Assembly (NCBI RefSeq): GCF_011388215.1
Contig: NZ_CP049989.1
Span: forward strand, 3,224,001 to 3,288,000
Direction: 5' to 3'
DNA from: Hydrogenophaga crocea
GTDB taxonomy: Bacteria > Pseudomonadota > Gammaproteobacteria > Burkholderiales > Burkholderiaceae_C
Length of the DNA: 64,000 bases
Numbering within the stretch: position 1 is the first letter of the stretch; the number at the start of each line of letters is the position of its first letter. Shown here one piece after another: positions 51,916-60,570 of the stretch. The notes under the pieces were generated by a model. That model saw only the letters and a list, made by a program, of their open reading frames with translations, made no database searches and was not told where the DNA came from. The position numbers were made by a program, and so were the translations under genes.

Positions 51916-51957
51916 GGACACAGATCCACAAACTGTGTCCATCGGTCGATGGACACA
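51916..51957. promoter_or_regulatory. Two overlapping inverted repeats, probable MocR operator
   Basis: GGACACAG (51916-51923) and CTGTGTCC (51933-51940) form an 8-bp inverted repeat with a 9-nt spacer. The right arm also pairs, as TGTGTCCATC (51934-51943), with GATGGACACA (51948-51957) across 4 nt. So three GGACACA-type half-sites lie alternately in the TRAP receptor/MocR divergent promoter. Confidence 0.75.
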
Positions 51958-51974
51958 ATCCCCGAGGCCCGCGC

Positions 51975-53369
51975 ATGGAAACGCCCACCCCGCACACCAA
52001 GGCCGAGGCCCTCACCGCACGGCTGGCGCAGGCCATCGAACAGGGGGGCCTGCCCGCGGGCAGCCGCCTGCGATCGGTGCGCGACGCCGCGGCCAAGGAA
52101 GGCCTGGGCGTGAACACCGTGGTCGAGGCCTACAACCGGCTGGTGGCGCGCGGCTACGCCGAGGCGCGCCCAGGCTCGGGCTTCTACGTGCGCCGCCTCG
52201 CGCGCTCGCGCACCGCGGCGGCGCCTTCGCACGTGAGCGAAGCGGTGGACGTGGTGTCGCTGCTGCGCGAGCAGCTCGAACAGCACTACGAGGTGCGTGT
52301 GGGCGACGGGCGCCCGCCGGCCTCGTGGATGGAAGGCTCGGACATCGCGCGCCAGCTCAAGCTCGCGCGCGGCAGCGACGCGCCCGACCCGGGTCACGGC
52401 TACGGCTCGCCCTGGGGCTATGCGCCCTTGCGCGACACGGTGGCGCGGCTGCTCAACGAACGCGCGATCCACGTGCACGCGCGCCAGGTGCTGCTGACCC
52501 AGGGCGCCAACCACGCGCTCGACCTGATCGTGCGCCACCTGCTCGAGCCCGGCGACACGGTGCTGGTCGACTCGCCGGGCTACTACCCGCTGTTCGGCAA
52601 GCTCAAGCTGGCCAAGGTGAAGCTGCTGGGCGTGCCGCGCCTGCCCGACGGGCCCGACCTCGGCGTGCTGGAGGCGCTGCTGCGGGCCCACCGGCCGCGG
52701 GTGTTCTTCACCCAGTCGCTCGCGCACAACCCCACGGGCGGCTCGCTGAGCCTGCCCAAGGCGCACAAGCTGCTGCAGCTCGCGGCCGAGCACGACTGCC
52801 TGGTGGTGGAGGACGACCCCTTCGCCGATCTGCAGCCCGCGGGCGCGCCGCGGCTGGCCGCGCTCGACCAGCTCGAGCGCGTGATCTACGTGAGCAGTTT
52901 TTCCAAGACGCTGTCGGCCGGCCTGCGCGTGGGCTACATCGCGGGGCCGGCGCAGCACATCGGCGCGCTGTGCGATCTCAAGATGGTGACCATCGTCTCG
53001 ACCTCGGATTTCGTCGAGCGCGTGGTGCACCAGCTGGTCACCACCGGCCAGTACCGGCGCCACCTCAACCGGCTGAAGGCGCGCCTGTCCGAGGCCTTCC
53101 TGCCGGCCACGCGGGCGCTCACGCGCGCCGGGGTGCAGGTGCAGCCCGCCGACCCGGCGGGCTACTACCTGTGGGCCACGCTGCCGCGCGGCCTGTCCGA
53201 GCTGGCGCTGGCGCGGCAGGCCGCGAAGGCGGGCATCTTCCTGGCCCCGGGCTCGGTGTTCTTCCCCGAGCGCCGGGCCGATGTGGCGGCCGTGCGCGTG
53301 AACGTGGCCTACGCCAGCGACCCGCGCTTCCTGCGTTTTCTGGCGGCTGCGGTGAAGGTGGCGCGCTGA
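51975..53369 (+). CDS. MocR/PdxR-family regulator: winged helix fused to a PLP-dependent aminotransferase domain
   Basis: 464 aa. The N-terminal GntR-type winged helix (about 8-75: LPAGSRLRSVRDAAAKEGLGVNTVVEAYNRL) and a fold-type I aminotransferase-like domain (about 110-460) with SSFSKTLSAGLRVGY, in which Lys311 should bind PLP, plus VEDDPFADL. MocR regulators sense PLP-linked or amino-type ligands or use the domain as a sensor. Divergence from the TRAP receptor operon and the three-half-site operator make it that operon's likely regulator. Confidence 0.94.
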   Translation: METPTPHTKAEALTARLAQAIEQGGLPAGSRLRSVRDAAAKEGLGVNTVVEAYNRLVARGYAEARPGSGFYVRRLARSRTAAAPSHVSEAVDVVSLLREQLEQHYEVRVGDGRPPASWMEGSDIARQLKLARGSDAPDPGHGYGSPWGYAPLRDTVARLLNERAIHVHARQVLLTQGANHALDLIVRHLLEPGDTVLVDSPGYYPLFGKLKLAKVKLLGVPRLPDGPDLGVLEALLRAHRPRVFFTQSLAHNPTGGSLSLPKAHKLLQLAAEHDCLVVEDDPFADLQPAGAPRLAALDQLERVIYVSSFSKTLSAGLRVGYIAGPAQHIGALCDLKMVTIVSTSDFVERVVHQLVTTGQYRRHLNRLKARLSEAFLPATRALTRAGVQVQPADPAGYYLWATLPRGLSELALARQAAKAGIFLAPGSVFFPERRADVAAVRVNVAYASDPRFLRFLAAAVKVAR

Positions 53370-53391
53370 GCGGGCCGCCGCGCGGCCGGCC

Positions 53392-54006
53392 TCAGGCCGC
53401 GACGGGCTCGAGCAGGGCGTCCACCTCGGCCTCGGCCGCGGCCAGCGCGCGGCCGCGCGGTTCGTCGCCCATGGCCAGGCCTTCGGCGTGCACGAAGCGC
53501 ACGTCGCTCATGCCCAGGAAGCCCAGGAAGTTGCGCACGAAAGGCGTCTGCGTGTCGTGCGGCTGGCCCTTGTAGAGACCGCCGCGCGCGGCGAACACGT
53601 AGACCTGCTTGCCCTTGACCAGGCCCTCGGGGCCGTTGGCGGTGTAGCGGAAGGTGATGCCGGCGCGCGCGATCTGGTCGAAGTAGGCCTTGAGCGTGGA
53701 GGGGATGCCGAAGTTGTAGAGCGGCAGGCCCAGGGCGATCACGTCGGCGCCTTGCAGCTCGGCGATCAGCGCATCGGACGCGGCCACCAGCGCCTGCTGC
53801 TCGGGCGTGCGCTGCTCGGCGGGCGTGCCGAACGCGCCCACGTGCGCCAGGCTCAGGTGGGGCAGCGGCTGCGCGGCGAGGTCGCGCACCACGACGCGGC
53901 CTTGCGGGTTCGCGGCCTGCCATTGCGCCACGAAGCGGTCGGCAAGGCGGTTGGACTGGCTGTTGTCTTGCAACAGGCTGGAGCGGATCAGGAGCAGGGT
54001 GGACAT
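53392..54006 (-). CDS. azoR: FMN-dependent NADH-azoreductase/quinone reductase
   Basis: 204 aa from ATG 54006. The flavodoxin-like AzoR pattern is present: LLIRSSLLQDNSQSNRLADRF (phosphate loop), PLYNFGIPSTLKAYFDQIARAG (substrate/FMN region), and FAARGGLYKG. It reduces azo bonds and quinones by two electrons using NADH; the physiological role is usually quinone or thiol-stress defence. It is divergent from a LysR gene at 54128, a common arrangement. Confidence 0.94.
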   Translation of the reverse strand: MSTLLLIRSSLLQDNSQSNRLADRFVAQWQAANPQGRVVVRDLAAQPLPHLSLAHVGAFGTPAEQRTPEQQALVAASDALIAELQGADVIALGLPLYNFGIPSTLKAYFDQIARAGITFRYTANGPEGLVKGKQVYVFAARGGLYKGQPHDTQTPFVRNFLGFLGMSDVRFVHAEGLAMGDEPRGRALAAAEAEVDALLEPVAA

Positions 54007-54127
54007 GGCGGTGTTTCCTTGAAGGGGTGGGTGGCCGGGGGCCATGCAGGCATTGAAACATCGGCTGAGCCCATGGAAAAGCGCAAAATCTCGCTCTGAT
54101 CCATCGAACCAGCCGATACATCACGCC

Positions 54128-55078
54128 ATGAACCACCCCCGCGTCACGCTCGACCAATGGAACGCCCTGGTGGCCGTGGTGGAGGCGGGCAGCCATGCGC
54201 GCGCGGCCGAACGGCTGCACCGCAGCCAGTCGTCGGTGACCTACGCGGTGCAGCAGATCCAGTCGCAGCTGGGCGTTCAGGTGTTCGAACTCGACGGCCG
54301 CAAGGCGCGGCTCACGCCCACGGGCGAGCAGCTGTACCAGCGCGCGCGCTACCTGGTGGCCGAGGCGCAGGCACTGGAGTCGGCCTCGGGCTGCCTGTCG
54401 CTGGGCTGGGAGGCCGAGCTGCGGCTCGCGGTGGAGGTGATCTACCCCAACCAGCGCCTGTTCGATTGCCTGGAGCGCTTCGGCCAGAGCGCCTCGCACA
54501 CGCGCGTGGAGGTGGTGGAGGCCGTGCTCGGGCACCGCACCACGCTGCTCGACGAAGGCAAGACCGACCTGGCCATCTACGGCAGCGTGCCGCAGGGCTA
54601 CGAGGGCGAGCACCTGATGCGCGTGCGCTTCCTGCTCGTGGCGCACCCCGACCACGCGCTGCACCGGCTGGGCCGCGCGGTCACGCTGCGCGACCTGCGC
54701 CAGCACCGCCACCTCGTGGTGCGCGAGACCAGCCCCGAGCGCACCACCGCCACCAGCCTGCAGGCGCCGCAGCGCTGGACCGTGGGGCACCTGTCGACCT
54801 CGATCGAGGCCGCGCGCCGCGGCCACGGTTTCGCCTGGTTGCCCGAGGAACGCATCGGCGACGAGCTGCGCTCGGGCCAGCTCAAGCCGCTGCCCATGCG
54901 CCACGGCGGCGAGCGCTTCGCCGACCTGTACCTGATCTTCGGCGACCGCAGCGCCGCCGGCCCGGCCGCGCTGCGGCTGGCCGAGATCCTGCGCGCGGAC
55001 GCGCTGGGCGCTGTGGCGGGCGCGGCGCCCGCTGCTGCGGTGCCGGCGCCGCTCAGGCCGAAGCGGTCCCGCCGCTGA
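54128..55078 (+). CDS. LysR-family regulator next to azoR
   Basis: 316 aa. Winged helix (about 6-64: LDQWNALVAVVEAGSHARAAERLHRSQSSVTYAVQQIQSQLG) and an effector-binding domain; the tail is Ala/Pro-rich with KRSRR. Divergent from azoR and therefore its likely regulator. Its last 26 nt overlap the 3' end of the convergent sigma-factor gene, so the two 3' ends are antisense to one another. Confidence 0.92.
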   Translation: MNHPRVTLDQWNALVAVVEAGSHARAAERLHRSQSSVTYAVQQIQSQLGVQVFELDGRKARLTPTGEQLYQRARYLVAEAQALESASGCLSLGWEAELRLAVEVIYPNQRLFDCLERFGQSASHTRVEVVEAVLGHRTTLLDEGKTDLAIYGSVPQGYEGEHLMRVRFLLVAHPDHALHRLGRAVTLRDLRQHRHLVVRETSPERTTATSLQAPQRWTVGHLSTSIEAARRGHGFAWLPEERIGDELRSGQLKPLPMRHGGERFADLYLIFGDRSAAGPAALRLAEILRADALGAVAGAAPAAAVPAPLRPKRSRR

Positions 55079-55946
55079 GCCCCTGCGCCAACCGCGCGAG
55101 CTTGTCGGGGTTGCGCTGCACGTGGATGCCCACGACCCGGCCATCCGCGATCTGCAGGCTCTGCGCCGATTCGAGCGCGCCATCGATCCAGCGCAGCAGG
55201 CCCCATTCGCCGTTGAGTCGCACCAGCGCATAACGCACGCGCTGCGGAAAACGCAGCGCCGCAGCCAGGTACAGCTGGGCGATGCGCTGGCCGCCGAGCA
55301 GCGGCACACCGAAGCTGGCGACCTTGCCACCGCCGTCGCTCACGAGCTGCGCGTCTTCGGCCAGCACCGCCTTCAGGCCCGCGATGTCGCCATTCGCGGC
55401 CGCATCGGCGAAGGCCTGCAGCAAGCGCCGCTGTTCATCGGCCGGCACCGGCCGGCGCGCGCGGCCGTCTTTCACCTGCACGCGCGCGCGGTGCACGAGC
55501 TGGCGCACCGCGGCCTCGCTCTTGCCGAGCGCGGTCGCGATCTCGCCGTAGTCGGCCTCGAAGACCTCGCGCAGCAGGAAGGCCGCGCGCGATTCGGGCG
55601 TGAGGCGCTCGAGCACCATCAGGAAGGCCACCGAAATGTCGTCGGCGCGTTCGAGCATCTGCTCGGGCGAGTGCGGCGCGTCGGTGAGGATGGGCTCGGG
55701 CAGCCAGAAGCCCACGTAGTCCTCGCGCCGTGACTGCGCGGCGCGCAGGCGGTCGATGGCCAGCCGCGTGGTGACCGAGACCAGCCAGGCCTCGGCGTTG
55801 TCCACGCCCGCGCGCTCGGTCTGGTGCCAGCGCAGCCAGGCGTCCTGCACCACCTCCTCGGCGTCGGCGGCGCTGCCGAGCATGCGGTAGGCGATGCCAC
55901 GCAGCCGGGGGCGCAGGCGCACGAAGGGGTCGGGTTCGGGGGTCAT
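55053..55946 (-). CDS. sigJ: SigJ-like ECF RNA polymerase sigma factor with SnoaL-like C-terminal domain
   Basis: 297 aa. Sigma region 2 (LRGIAYRMLGSAADAEEVVQDAWLRW in parts), region 4 (LTPESRAAFLLREVFEADYGEIATALGKSEAAVRQLVHRAR) and a C-terminal NTF2/SnoaL-like domain (about 190-290) that identifies the ECF41/SigJ group, which is controlled by its own C-terminal domain rather than by a separate anti-sigma factor. ECF41 genes often sit by a carboxymuconolactone decarboxylase or oxidoreductase. None is adjacent here, though an AhpD-like gene lies at the left window edge. It converges on the LysR gene and overlaps it by 26 nt. Confidence 0.93.
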   Translation of the reverse strand: MTPEPDPFVRLRPRLRGIAYRMLGSAADAEEVVQDAWLRWHQTERAGVDNAEAWLVSVTTRLAIDRLRAAQSRREDYVGFWLPEPILTDAPHSPEQMLERADDISVAFLMVLERLTPESRAAFLLREVFEADYGEIATALGKSEAAVRQLVHRARVQVKDGRARRPVPADEQRRLLQAFADAAANGDIAGLKAVLAEDAQLVSDGGGKVASFGVPLLGGQRIAQLYLAAALRFPQRVRYALVRLNGEWGLLRWIDGALESAQSLQIADGRVVGIHVQRNPDKLARLAQGLSGGTASA

Positions 55947-56122
55947 GACGCACCAGACGGATGGACCGCGGCGATTGTGACGCCGCCCCGACGGGCGGCT
56001 GTCACGATGCTCCGCGAAGCTTGCCCATTCCTGCAAACCACGGCCAGACAAAACCCCAGCGGCGCACGCCCGCGCGGCGCATGCCCGATCATCGCGGCTC
56101 CGCCCTGCCCCAGAGCCTCACC

Positions 56123-57049
56123 ATGCTGCCACCCCAGGACGCCCTGCGCGAGATCAACGACGCGATTGCCCGATCCACCGAGGCCGACGGCCTCACGCCG
56201 ACCGCGGTCGACCACCTGTTCTTCGCGCGCCAGAGCTCGCCTTCGCTGCCGCTGCACATTGCGCAGTGGCCGTGTTTTGCGCTCGTCACCCAGGGCAGCA
56301 AGCGGCTCACGCTGGGCGACGAGGTCTACCACTACGGCGCGGGCGACTGCCTGCTGGTGACGCTGGACCTGCCCGTGGTCTCGTGCATCGTCGAGGCCAC
56401 GCCCGAGCGGCCCAAGCTCGCGCTGGGCATGGCGATCGACCCCGGGCGGCTGCAGGAGGTGCTCTCGCGCGTGAGCCTGCCGCCCGAGGCGCTGCGCGCC
56501 GAGGGCGGGCGCGGCGTGGCCGTGCACAAGGCGCCGGCCGAGCTGCTCGACGCCACGCTGCGCCTGGTGCGCCTGCTCGAGCGCCCGCAGGACATCGCCT
56601 CGCTCGCGCCCCTGATCGAGCAGGAGATCCTCTACCGCCTGCTCACCGGGCCGCACGGCCCGACGCTGCTGCGCATCGCCTCGGCCAACAGCCCGGCCAA
56701 CCGCATCGCCAAGGCCATCGCCTGGCTGCGCCAGCACTACGCGCAGCCGCTGCGCATCGAGGCCCTGGCGCAGCACGTGGGCATGAGCGCCTCGTCGCTG
56801 CACCACCACTTCCAGCAGGCCACGGCGATGTCGCCGCTGCAGTACCAGAAGCGGCTGCGCCTGCAGGAGGCGCGACGCCTGATGCTGGTGGACGACCTCG
56901 ACGTGGGCAGCGCGGGCTACCGCGTGGGCTACCAGAGTCCCTCGCAGTTCAGCCGCGAGTACAGCCGCCAGTTCGGCCTGCCCCCGCTGCGCGACGTGGA
57001 ACGCGCGCGCGGCCGCAGCGAGGGCTACATCCCCGTCACCGCCGCCTGA
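56123..57049 (+). CDS. AraC-family regulator with AraC-type N-terminal domain
   Basis: 308 aa from ATG 56123; ATG 56081 is an in-frame alternative and neither has a strong ribosome site. The N-terminal 190 residues are the cupin-like AraC_N domain (HIAQWPCFALVTQGSKRLTLGDEVYHYGAG in parts). The C-terminal double helix-turn-helix (about 205-300) includes LAQHVGMSASSLHHHFQQATAMSPLQYQKRLRLQEARRLM and VGYQSPSQFSREYSRQFG. It is divergent from sigJ. Its target is unknown. It is convergent with the IorA/IorB genes, so they are not a simple divergent pair. Confidence 0.92.
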   Translation: MLPPQDALREINDAIARSTEADGLTPTAVDHLFFARQSSPSLPLHIAQWPCFALVTQGSKRLTLGDEVYHYGAGDCLLVTLDLPVVSCIVEATPERPKLALGMAIDPGRLQEVLSRVSLPPEALRAEGGRGVAVHKAPAELLDATLRLVRLLERPQDIASLAPLIEQEILYRLLTGPHGPTLLRIASANSPANRIAKAIAWLRQHYAQPLRIEALAQHVGMSASSLHHHFQQATAMSPLQYQKRLRLQEARRLMLVDDLDVGSAGYRVGYQSPSQFSREYSRQFGLPPLRDVERARGRSEGYIPVTAA

Positions 57050-57065
57050 CGCCCCGCAACCCAGG

Positions 57066-57138
57066 GGCGCCGCGGAACCGGCTTTGCCGGGCCGCTGGCG
57101 CCGCCCCCTCGAGGGGGTCGCGCGCAGCGCGGCGGGGG
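57066..57138. repeat. Comamonadaceae-type intergenic repeat with two palindromes
   Basis: Contains the short hairpin CCGGC-TTT-GCCGG (57078-57090) and the palindrome CCCCCTCGAGGGGG (57104-57117), followed by CGCGCAGCGCGGCGGGGG. I recognise this wording as a repeat scattered between genes in Acidovorax/Hydrogenophaga-type genomes, often at convergent 3' ends. Here it fills the gap between araC and iorB. Its function is unknown, possibly bidirectional termination. Confidence 0.6.
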
Positions 57139-57140
57139 TG

Positions 57141-59387
57141 TCACCCCAGCTTGAAGGGCAGCTCGCGCAGCGGCTTGCCGGTGAGCCGGGCGATCGCGTT
57201 CGCGAAGGCCGGCGCCAGCGGCGGCAGGCCGGGCTCGCCCATGCCCGTGGGCGGGTCGGCGCTGGGCACGGTGTGCACCGCCACCTCGGGCATCTCGGTG
57301 ATGCGCGCCACGCGGTAGTCGCCGAAGTTGCTCTGCTCGACCACGCCGTCCTTGAGGGTGATGGCCGCGCCGGGCAGGCACATGCCCAGGCCCATGAGCG
57401 CCGCGCCCTGCACCTGGGCTTCCACGGTGCGCGGGTTGACCACCAGGTTGCAGTGCACGCCGGCGGTGATCTTGTGCAGCACGGGCTCGCCGTCTTTCAC
57501 CGAAGCCTCGACCACATAGGCCACCACCGAGTCGAAGCTCTCGTGCACCGCCACGCCCCAGGCGCGGCCCGCGGGCAGCGTGCGCTGGCGGTAGCCGCTC
57601 TTGTCCACCGCGAGCTGCAGCGCCGCGCGGTGGCGCGGGTGCGCGTCGCCGAACAGGGCCATGCGGTAGGCCACCGGGTCCTGCTGCGTCTCGCGCGCGA
57701 TCTGGTCGATCAGCGTTTCCATGACGAAGGCCGTGTGGGTCGAGCCCACGCTGCGCCACCACAGCACCGGCACGTTCACCTTGGGGTGGTGCACCGTGAG
57801 CCGCATGGGCAGCGGGTACGGCGCGCGCATGCCTTCGACCGCGGTCTGGTCGACGCCGTTCTTGACCATCATCTGTTCGAAGAAGGTGCCGCCGATGATG
57901 GACTGGCCCACGATGGTGTGGTCCCAGGCGAGCACGCGGCCGCGCTCGTCGAAGCCGATCTGCGCGCGGTGCACGTGCATGGGGCGGTAGTAGCCGCCCC
58001 TGATGTCGTCCTCGCGGCTCCACACGGTGCGCACCGGCGCCTTCAGGCCCGCGGCCTGCGCGGCCTTGGCGATGGCACAGGCCTCGACCACGTATTCGCT
58101 GCTCGGGATGGCGCGGCGGCCGAAGCCACCGCCGGCCGATTGCACGTTCACGCGCACCTGCTCGGGCTTCAGGCCCAGCACGCGCGCGGCCGCCATGCCG
58201 TCCAGGCCCGGCATCTGCGAGCCCACCCACAGCGTGGCGCCCTGCTCGCCGATCTCCACCGTGCAGTTGAGCGGCTCCATGGGCGCGTGCGCGAGGTAGG
58301 GGAAGACGAACTCGGCCTCGATGCGGCGCGGCGCGCTGGCCAGCGGCGCCATGTCGGCGTCGAAGTGCTTGGCGCCGGGCTGGCGCGCGAGCTCGCGGTA
58401 CTGGGCGAGCTGGCGTTCGCTGTCGACCTTCTCCACCGCGTCGGTGGCCCAGTCGAGCTGCAGCGCGTCGCGCGCGGTCTTGGCGGGCCAGTAGCCGTCG
58501 GCGACCACGGCCACGCCTTCACCGCCGCGGTCCAGCGGCACGCGCAGCACGGCCTTCACGCCCTTGACGGCGCGCGCGGCGCTGTCGTTGACGCTGCGCA
58601 GCTTGGCACCGAACACGGGCGGGCGGGCGATCACCGCGGTGAGCTGGCCGGGGCGGCGCACGTCGATGCCGAAGTCCTGCCGGCCGCTGCTCTTGGCGCG
58701 CGCGTCCAGGCGCGTGGTGGGCTGGCCGATCAGTTTGAACTGTTTGGGGTCCTTGAGCGCGACCTTCTCGGGCACGGGCTGCTTCATCGCCTCGTCGGCG
58801 AGCGCGCCGTACGCGAGCTTGCGCCCGCCCGGGCCGATCACGTGGCCGGCCTCGGTGCGCAGGCGCGCCGCGTCGGTGTTCCAGCGCGCGGCCGCGGCCG
58901 ACACCAGCATGGCGCGGGCGCGCGCGCCGAGCTCGCGGTACTGCGTGTAGCTGTGCTTGAGCGCGGTGGAGCCACCCGTGAGGTGCATGCCGAACAGCGG
59001 ATCGGCATAGGCCATGTCGTTGGTGCCGAGCTGGCTGCGCACCTTGGACCAGTCGGCATCGAGTTCTTCGGCGAGCACCAGCGGCAGCGCGGTCTGCACG
59101 CCCTGGCCGAACTCGAGCCGGTTCACGGTGACGGTCACGGTGCCGTCGCGCGCGATCTGCACGAAGGCCGCGGGCTGCTGCGTGGGCTTGAGGCCTGCGG
59201 GCTCGGCGGGCTTGTCGGCCTGTGCGAACACGGTCTGCGGCGCGACGCCGAGCGCAAAGCCGCTGCCCAGCGCGAGCTTGAGGAAGCCGCGGCGCGGCAG
59301 TTCGGCCGCGCCGTCGGCGGCGGGGTGCTGGCGCGACACCAGGTGTTGCAGCGCGCGCGGCATCTCGGCGGAGAGGTGGGACAACAT
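57141..59387 (-). CDS. Isoquinoline 1-oxidoreductase beta-like molybdopterin-binding subunit, Tat-exported
   Basis: 748 aa, with AAGGAG before the ATG. A twin-arginine leader (PRRGFLKLALGSGFALG, about 31-56) marks export. Molybdopterin contacts include VNRLEFGQGVQTALPLVLAEEL, SAGGGFGRRAIPSSEYV, and PTGMGEPGLPPLAPAFANAI near the C-terminus, which carries the catalytic Glu. The sequence resembles IorB/aldehyde oxidoreductase periplasmic enzymes. It works with the 2Fe-2S subunit encoded 14 nt upstream. These enzymes pass electrons to a cytochrome or quinone. The substrate (aldehyde or N-heterocycle) is not predictable. Confidence 0.93.
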   Translation of the reverse strand: MLSHLSAEMPRALQHLVSRQHPAADGAAELPRRGFLKLALGSGFALGVAPQTVFAQADKPAEPAGLKPTQQPAAFVQIARDGTVTVTVNRLEFGQGVQTALPLVLAEELDADWSKVRSQLGTNDMAYADPLFGMHLTGGSTALKHSYTQYRELGARARAMLVSAAAARWNTDAARLRTEAGHVIGPGGRKLAYGALADEAMKQPVPEKVALKDPKQFKLIGQPTTRLDARAKSSGRQDFGIDVRRPGQLTAVIARPPVFGAKLRSVNDSAARAVKGVKAVLRVPLDRGGEGVAVVADGYWPAKTARDALQLDWATDAVEKVDSERQLAQYRELARQPGAKHFDADMAPLASAPRRIEAEFVFPYLAHAPMEPLNCTVEIGEQGATLWVGSQMPGLDGMAAARVLGLKPEQVRVNVQSAGGGFGRRAIPSSEYVVEACAIAKAAQAAGLKAPVRTVWSREDDIRGGYYRPMHVHRAQIGFDERGRVLAWDHTIVGQSIIGGTFFEQMMVKNGVDQTAVEGMRAPYPLPMRLTVHHPKVNVPVLWWRSVGSTHTAFVMETLIDQIARETQQDPVAYRMALFGDAHPRHRAALQLAVDKSGYRQRTLPAGRAWGVAVHESFDSVVAYVVEASVKDGEPVLHKITAGVHCNLVVNPRTVEAQVQGAALMGLGMCLPGAAITLKDGVVEQSNFGDYRVARITEMPEVAVHTVPSADPPTGMGEPGLPPLAPAFANAIARLTGKPLRELPFKLG

Positions 59388-59401
59388 GCGGTGCTCCTTG
59401 C

Positions 59402-59875
59402 TCAGGCGATGGCGCGCGCGGCGTCGGCCACGGCGGCGCGGATGCGCGCGTAGGTGCCGCAGCGGCACACGTTGCCGGCCATGGCGGCGTCGATCTCTGG
59501 CGCGCTGGGCTGCTTGCCCTTGGGCAGCGACTTGAGGAAGGCGGTGGCGCTCATGATCTGGCCGCTCTGGCAGTAGCCGCACTGGGCCACGTCGTGCTTG
59601 ACCCAGGCCGCGTGCACCGCCTTGCCGATCCGGTCGCTGCCGTCGGTGACGGCTTCGATGGTGGTGATGGGCTTGCCTTCGGCGGCCGAGACGGGGGTGA
59701 TGCACGAACGCACGGCCTGGCCGTCGATGTGCACGGTGCAGGCGCCGCAGAGCGCCGCGCCGCAGCCGAACTTGGTGCCGGTCATGCCCAGCGTGTCGCG
59801 CAGGGCCCAGAGCACGGGGGTGCCGGGGTCCACGTCGAGCGCGTGGTCGCGGCCATTGACTTGCAATCGGGTCAT
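59402..59875 (-). CDS. 2Fe-2S subunit of IorA/xanthine-dehydrogenase type
   Basis: 157 aa. Cysteines for the first cluster are in KFGCGAALCGACTVHIDG plus SC, and those for the second in CGYCQSGQIM and NVCRCGTY. It has no export signal, as expected if it hitch-hikes with the Tat-exported large subunit. First gene of a two-gene operon. No separate FAD subunit is nearby, which is normal for the IorAB type, unlike the coxM/L/S set at 19136-22796. Confidence 0.95.
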   Translation of the reverse strand: MTRLQVNGRDHALDVDPGTPVLWALRDTLGMTGTKFGCGAALCGACTVHIDGQAVRSCITPVSAAEGKPITTIEAVTDGSDRIGKAVHAAWVKHDVAQCGYCQSGQIMSATAFLKSLPKGKQPSAPEIDAAMAGNVCRCGTYARIRAAVADAARAIA

Positions 59876-60021
59876 GGGGGTCTCCCGGGAAAGGGGGGTG
59901 AACGAACATGCACGATCCGGCGGCGCACGCGCCACCGGGACCGCGAGAGTGTTCACCGCCGCTCCGGGCGGCCGTTAGCCCGATCCTGCGAATGCCTTGC
60001 CTGATCCTCCAGCGGGCGGGC

Positions 60022-60570
60022 TCAGACGTAGCGCCAATCCAGCACCGCGTCGCGCGTGACCGCGAACGCCAGGCGCGCACCTTCGGGGGCCGCCAGCTGG
60101 GCATCGATGAAGGCCTGGCCGATGGCGGCACGGCACATCACGGCCTCGTCGGGCCAGCGGGGCAACGCCTCGGGCCAATCCTCACGCCAGCTGTCCACGT
60201 AACGCGGGTCGGCATGGGCGAACGCGCGCAGGGCATCGCCGTCGATGGCGTCGCGCTCGGCGAGCAGGCGCATCGCATCCAGGGCCAGGGCCTGCAGGGC
60301 GTCGGGGTCGGCCTCGCCGGTGCCGATCGCGGCGAGCGCCGCATCGTGCGCCGCCAGCGCCGCGCCGATGCACAGCGCGTTGGCAAGCCGCGCCGCATCG
60401 GCCTGCTGGTCGGCAGCCACCTTGTCGGCGTATCGCAGCGGCTGCTGGTGCGCGGCGCGGTCGGCCACGCGCCGGGCATGGCGGTCGATGCCCGCCAGGT
60501 GGTGGGCGGCGTCGAGCAGGTGGCGGGCCAGGCGTTGGTCCCAGGGCATGGATCGGGTGTAGCGGTGCAT
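60022..60570 (-). CDS. Hypothetical Ala/Arg/Asp-rich helical protein
   Basis: 182 aa from the ATG at 60570, though starts at 60627 or 60549 are also possible and no clear ribosome site decides between them. The protein is very rich in Ala, Arg, Asp and His, predicted all-helical, with no signal peptide or membrane helix (MPWDQRLARHLLDAAHHLAG near the start, YVDSWREDWPEALPRWPDEAV in the middle). It is divergent from the effector-like gene starting at 60717, so the two share a 146-nt promoter region. I do not recognise it; a chaperone or antidote role for the neighbour is only a possibility from position. Confidence 0.65.
   Translation of the reverse strand: MHRYTRSMPWDQRLARHLLDAAHHLAGIDRHARRVADRAAHQQPLRYADKVAADQQADAARLANALCIGAALAAHDAALAAIGTGEADPDALQALALDAMRLLAERDAIDGDALRAFAHADPRYVDSWREDWPEALPRWPDEAVMCRAAIGQAFIDAQLAAPEGARLAFAVTRDAVLDWRYV

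Noticed and set aside
59888..60021. Small gene between the iorA start and the unknown helical protein
   Set aside because: Only short shadow frames are present and there is no ribosome site; it looks like plain promoter and 3' sequence.
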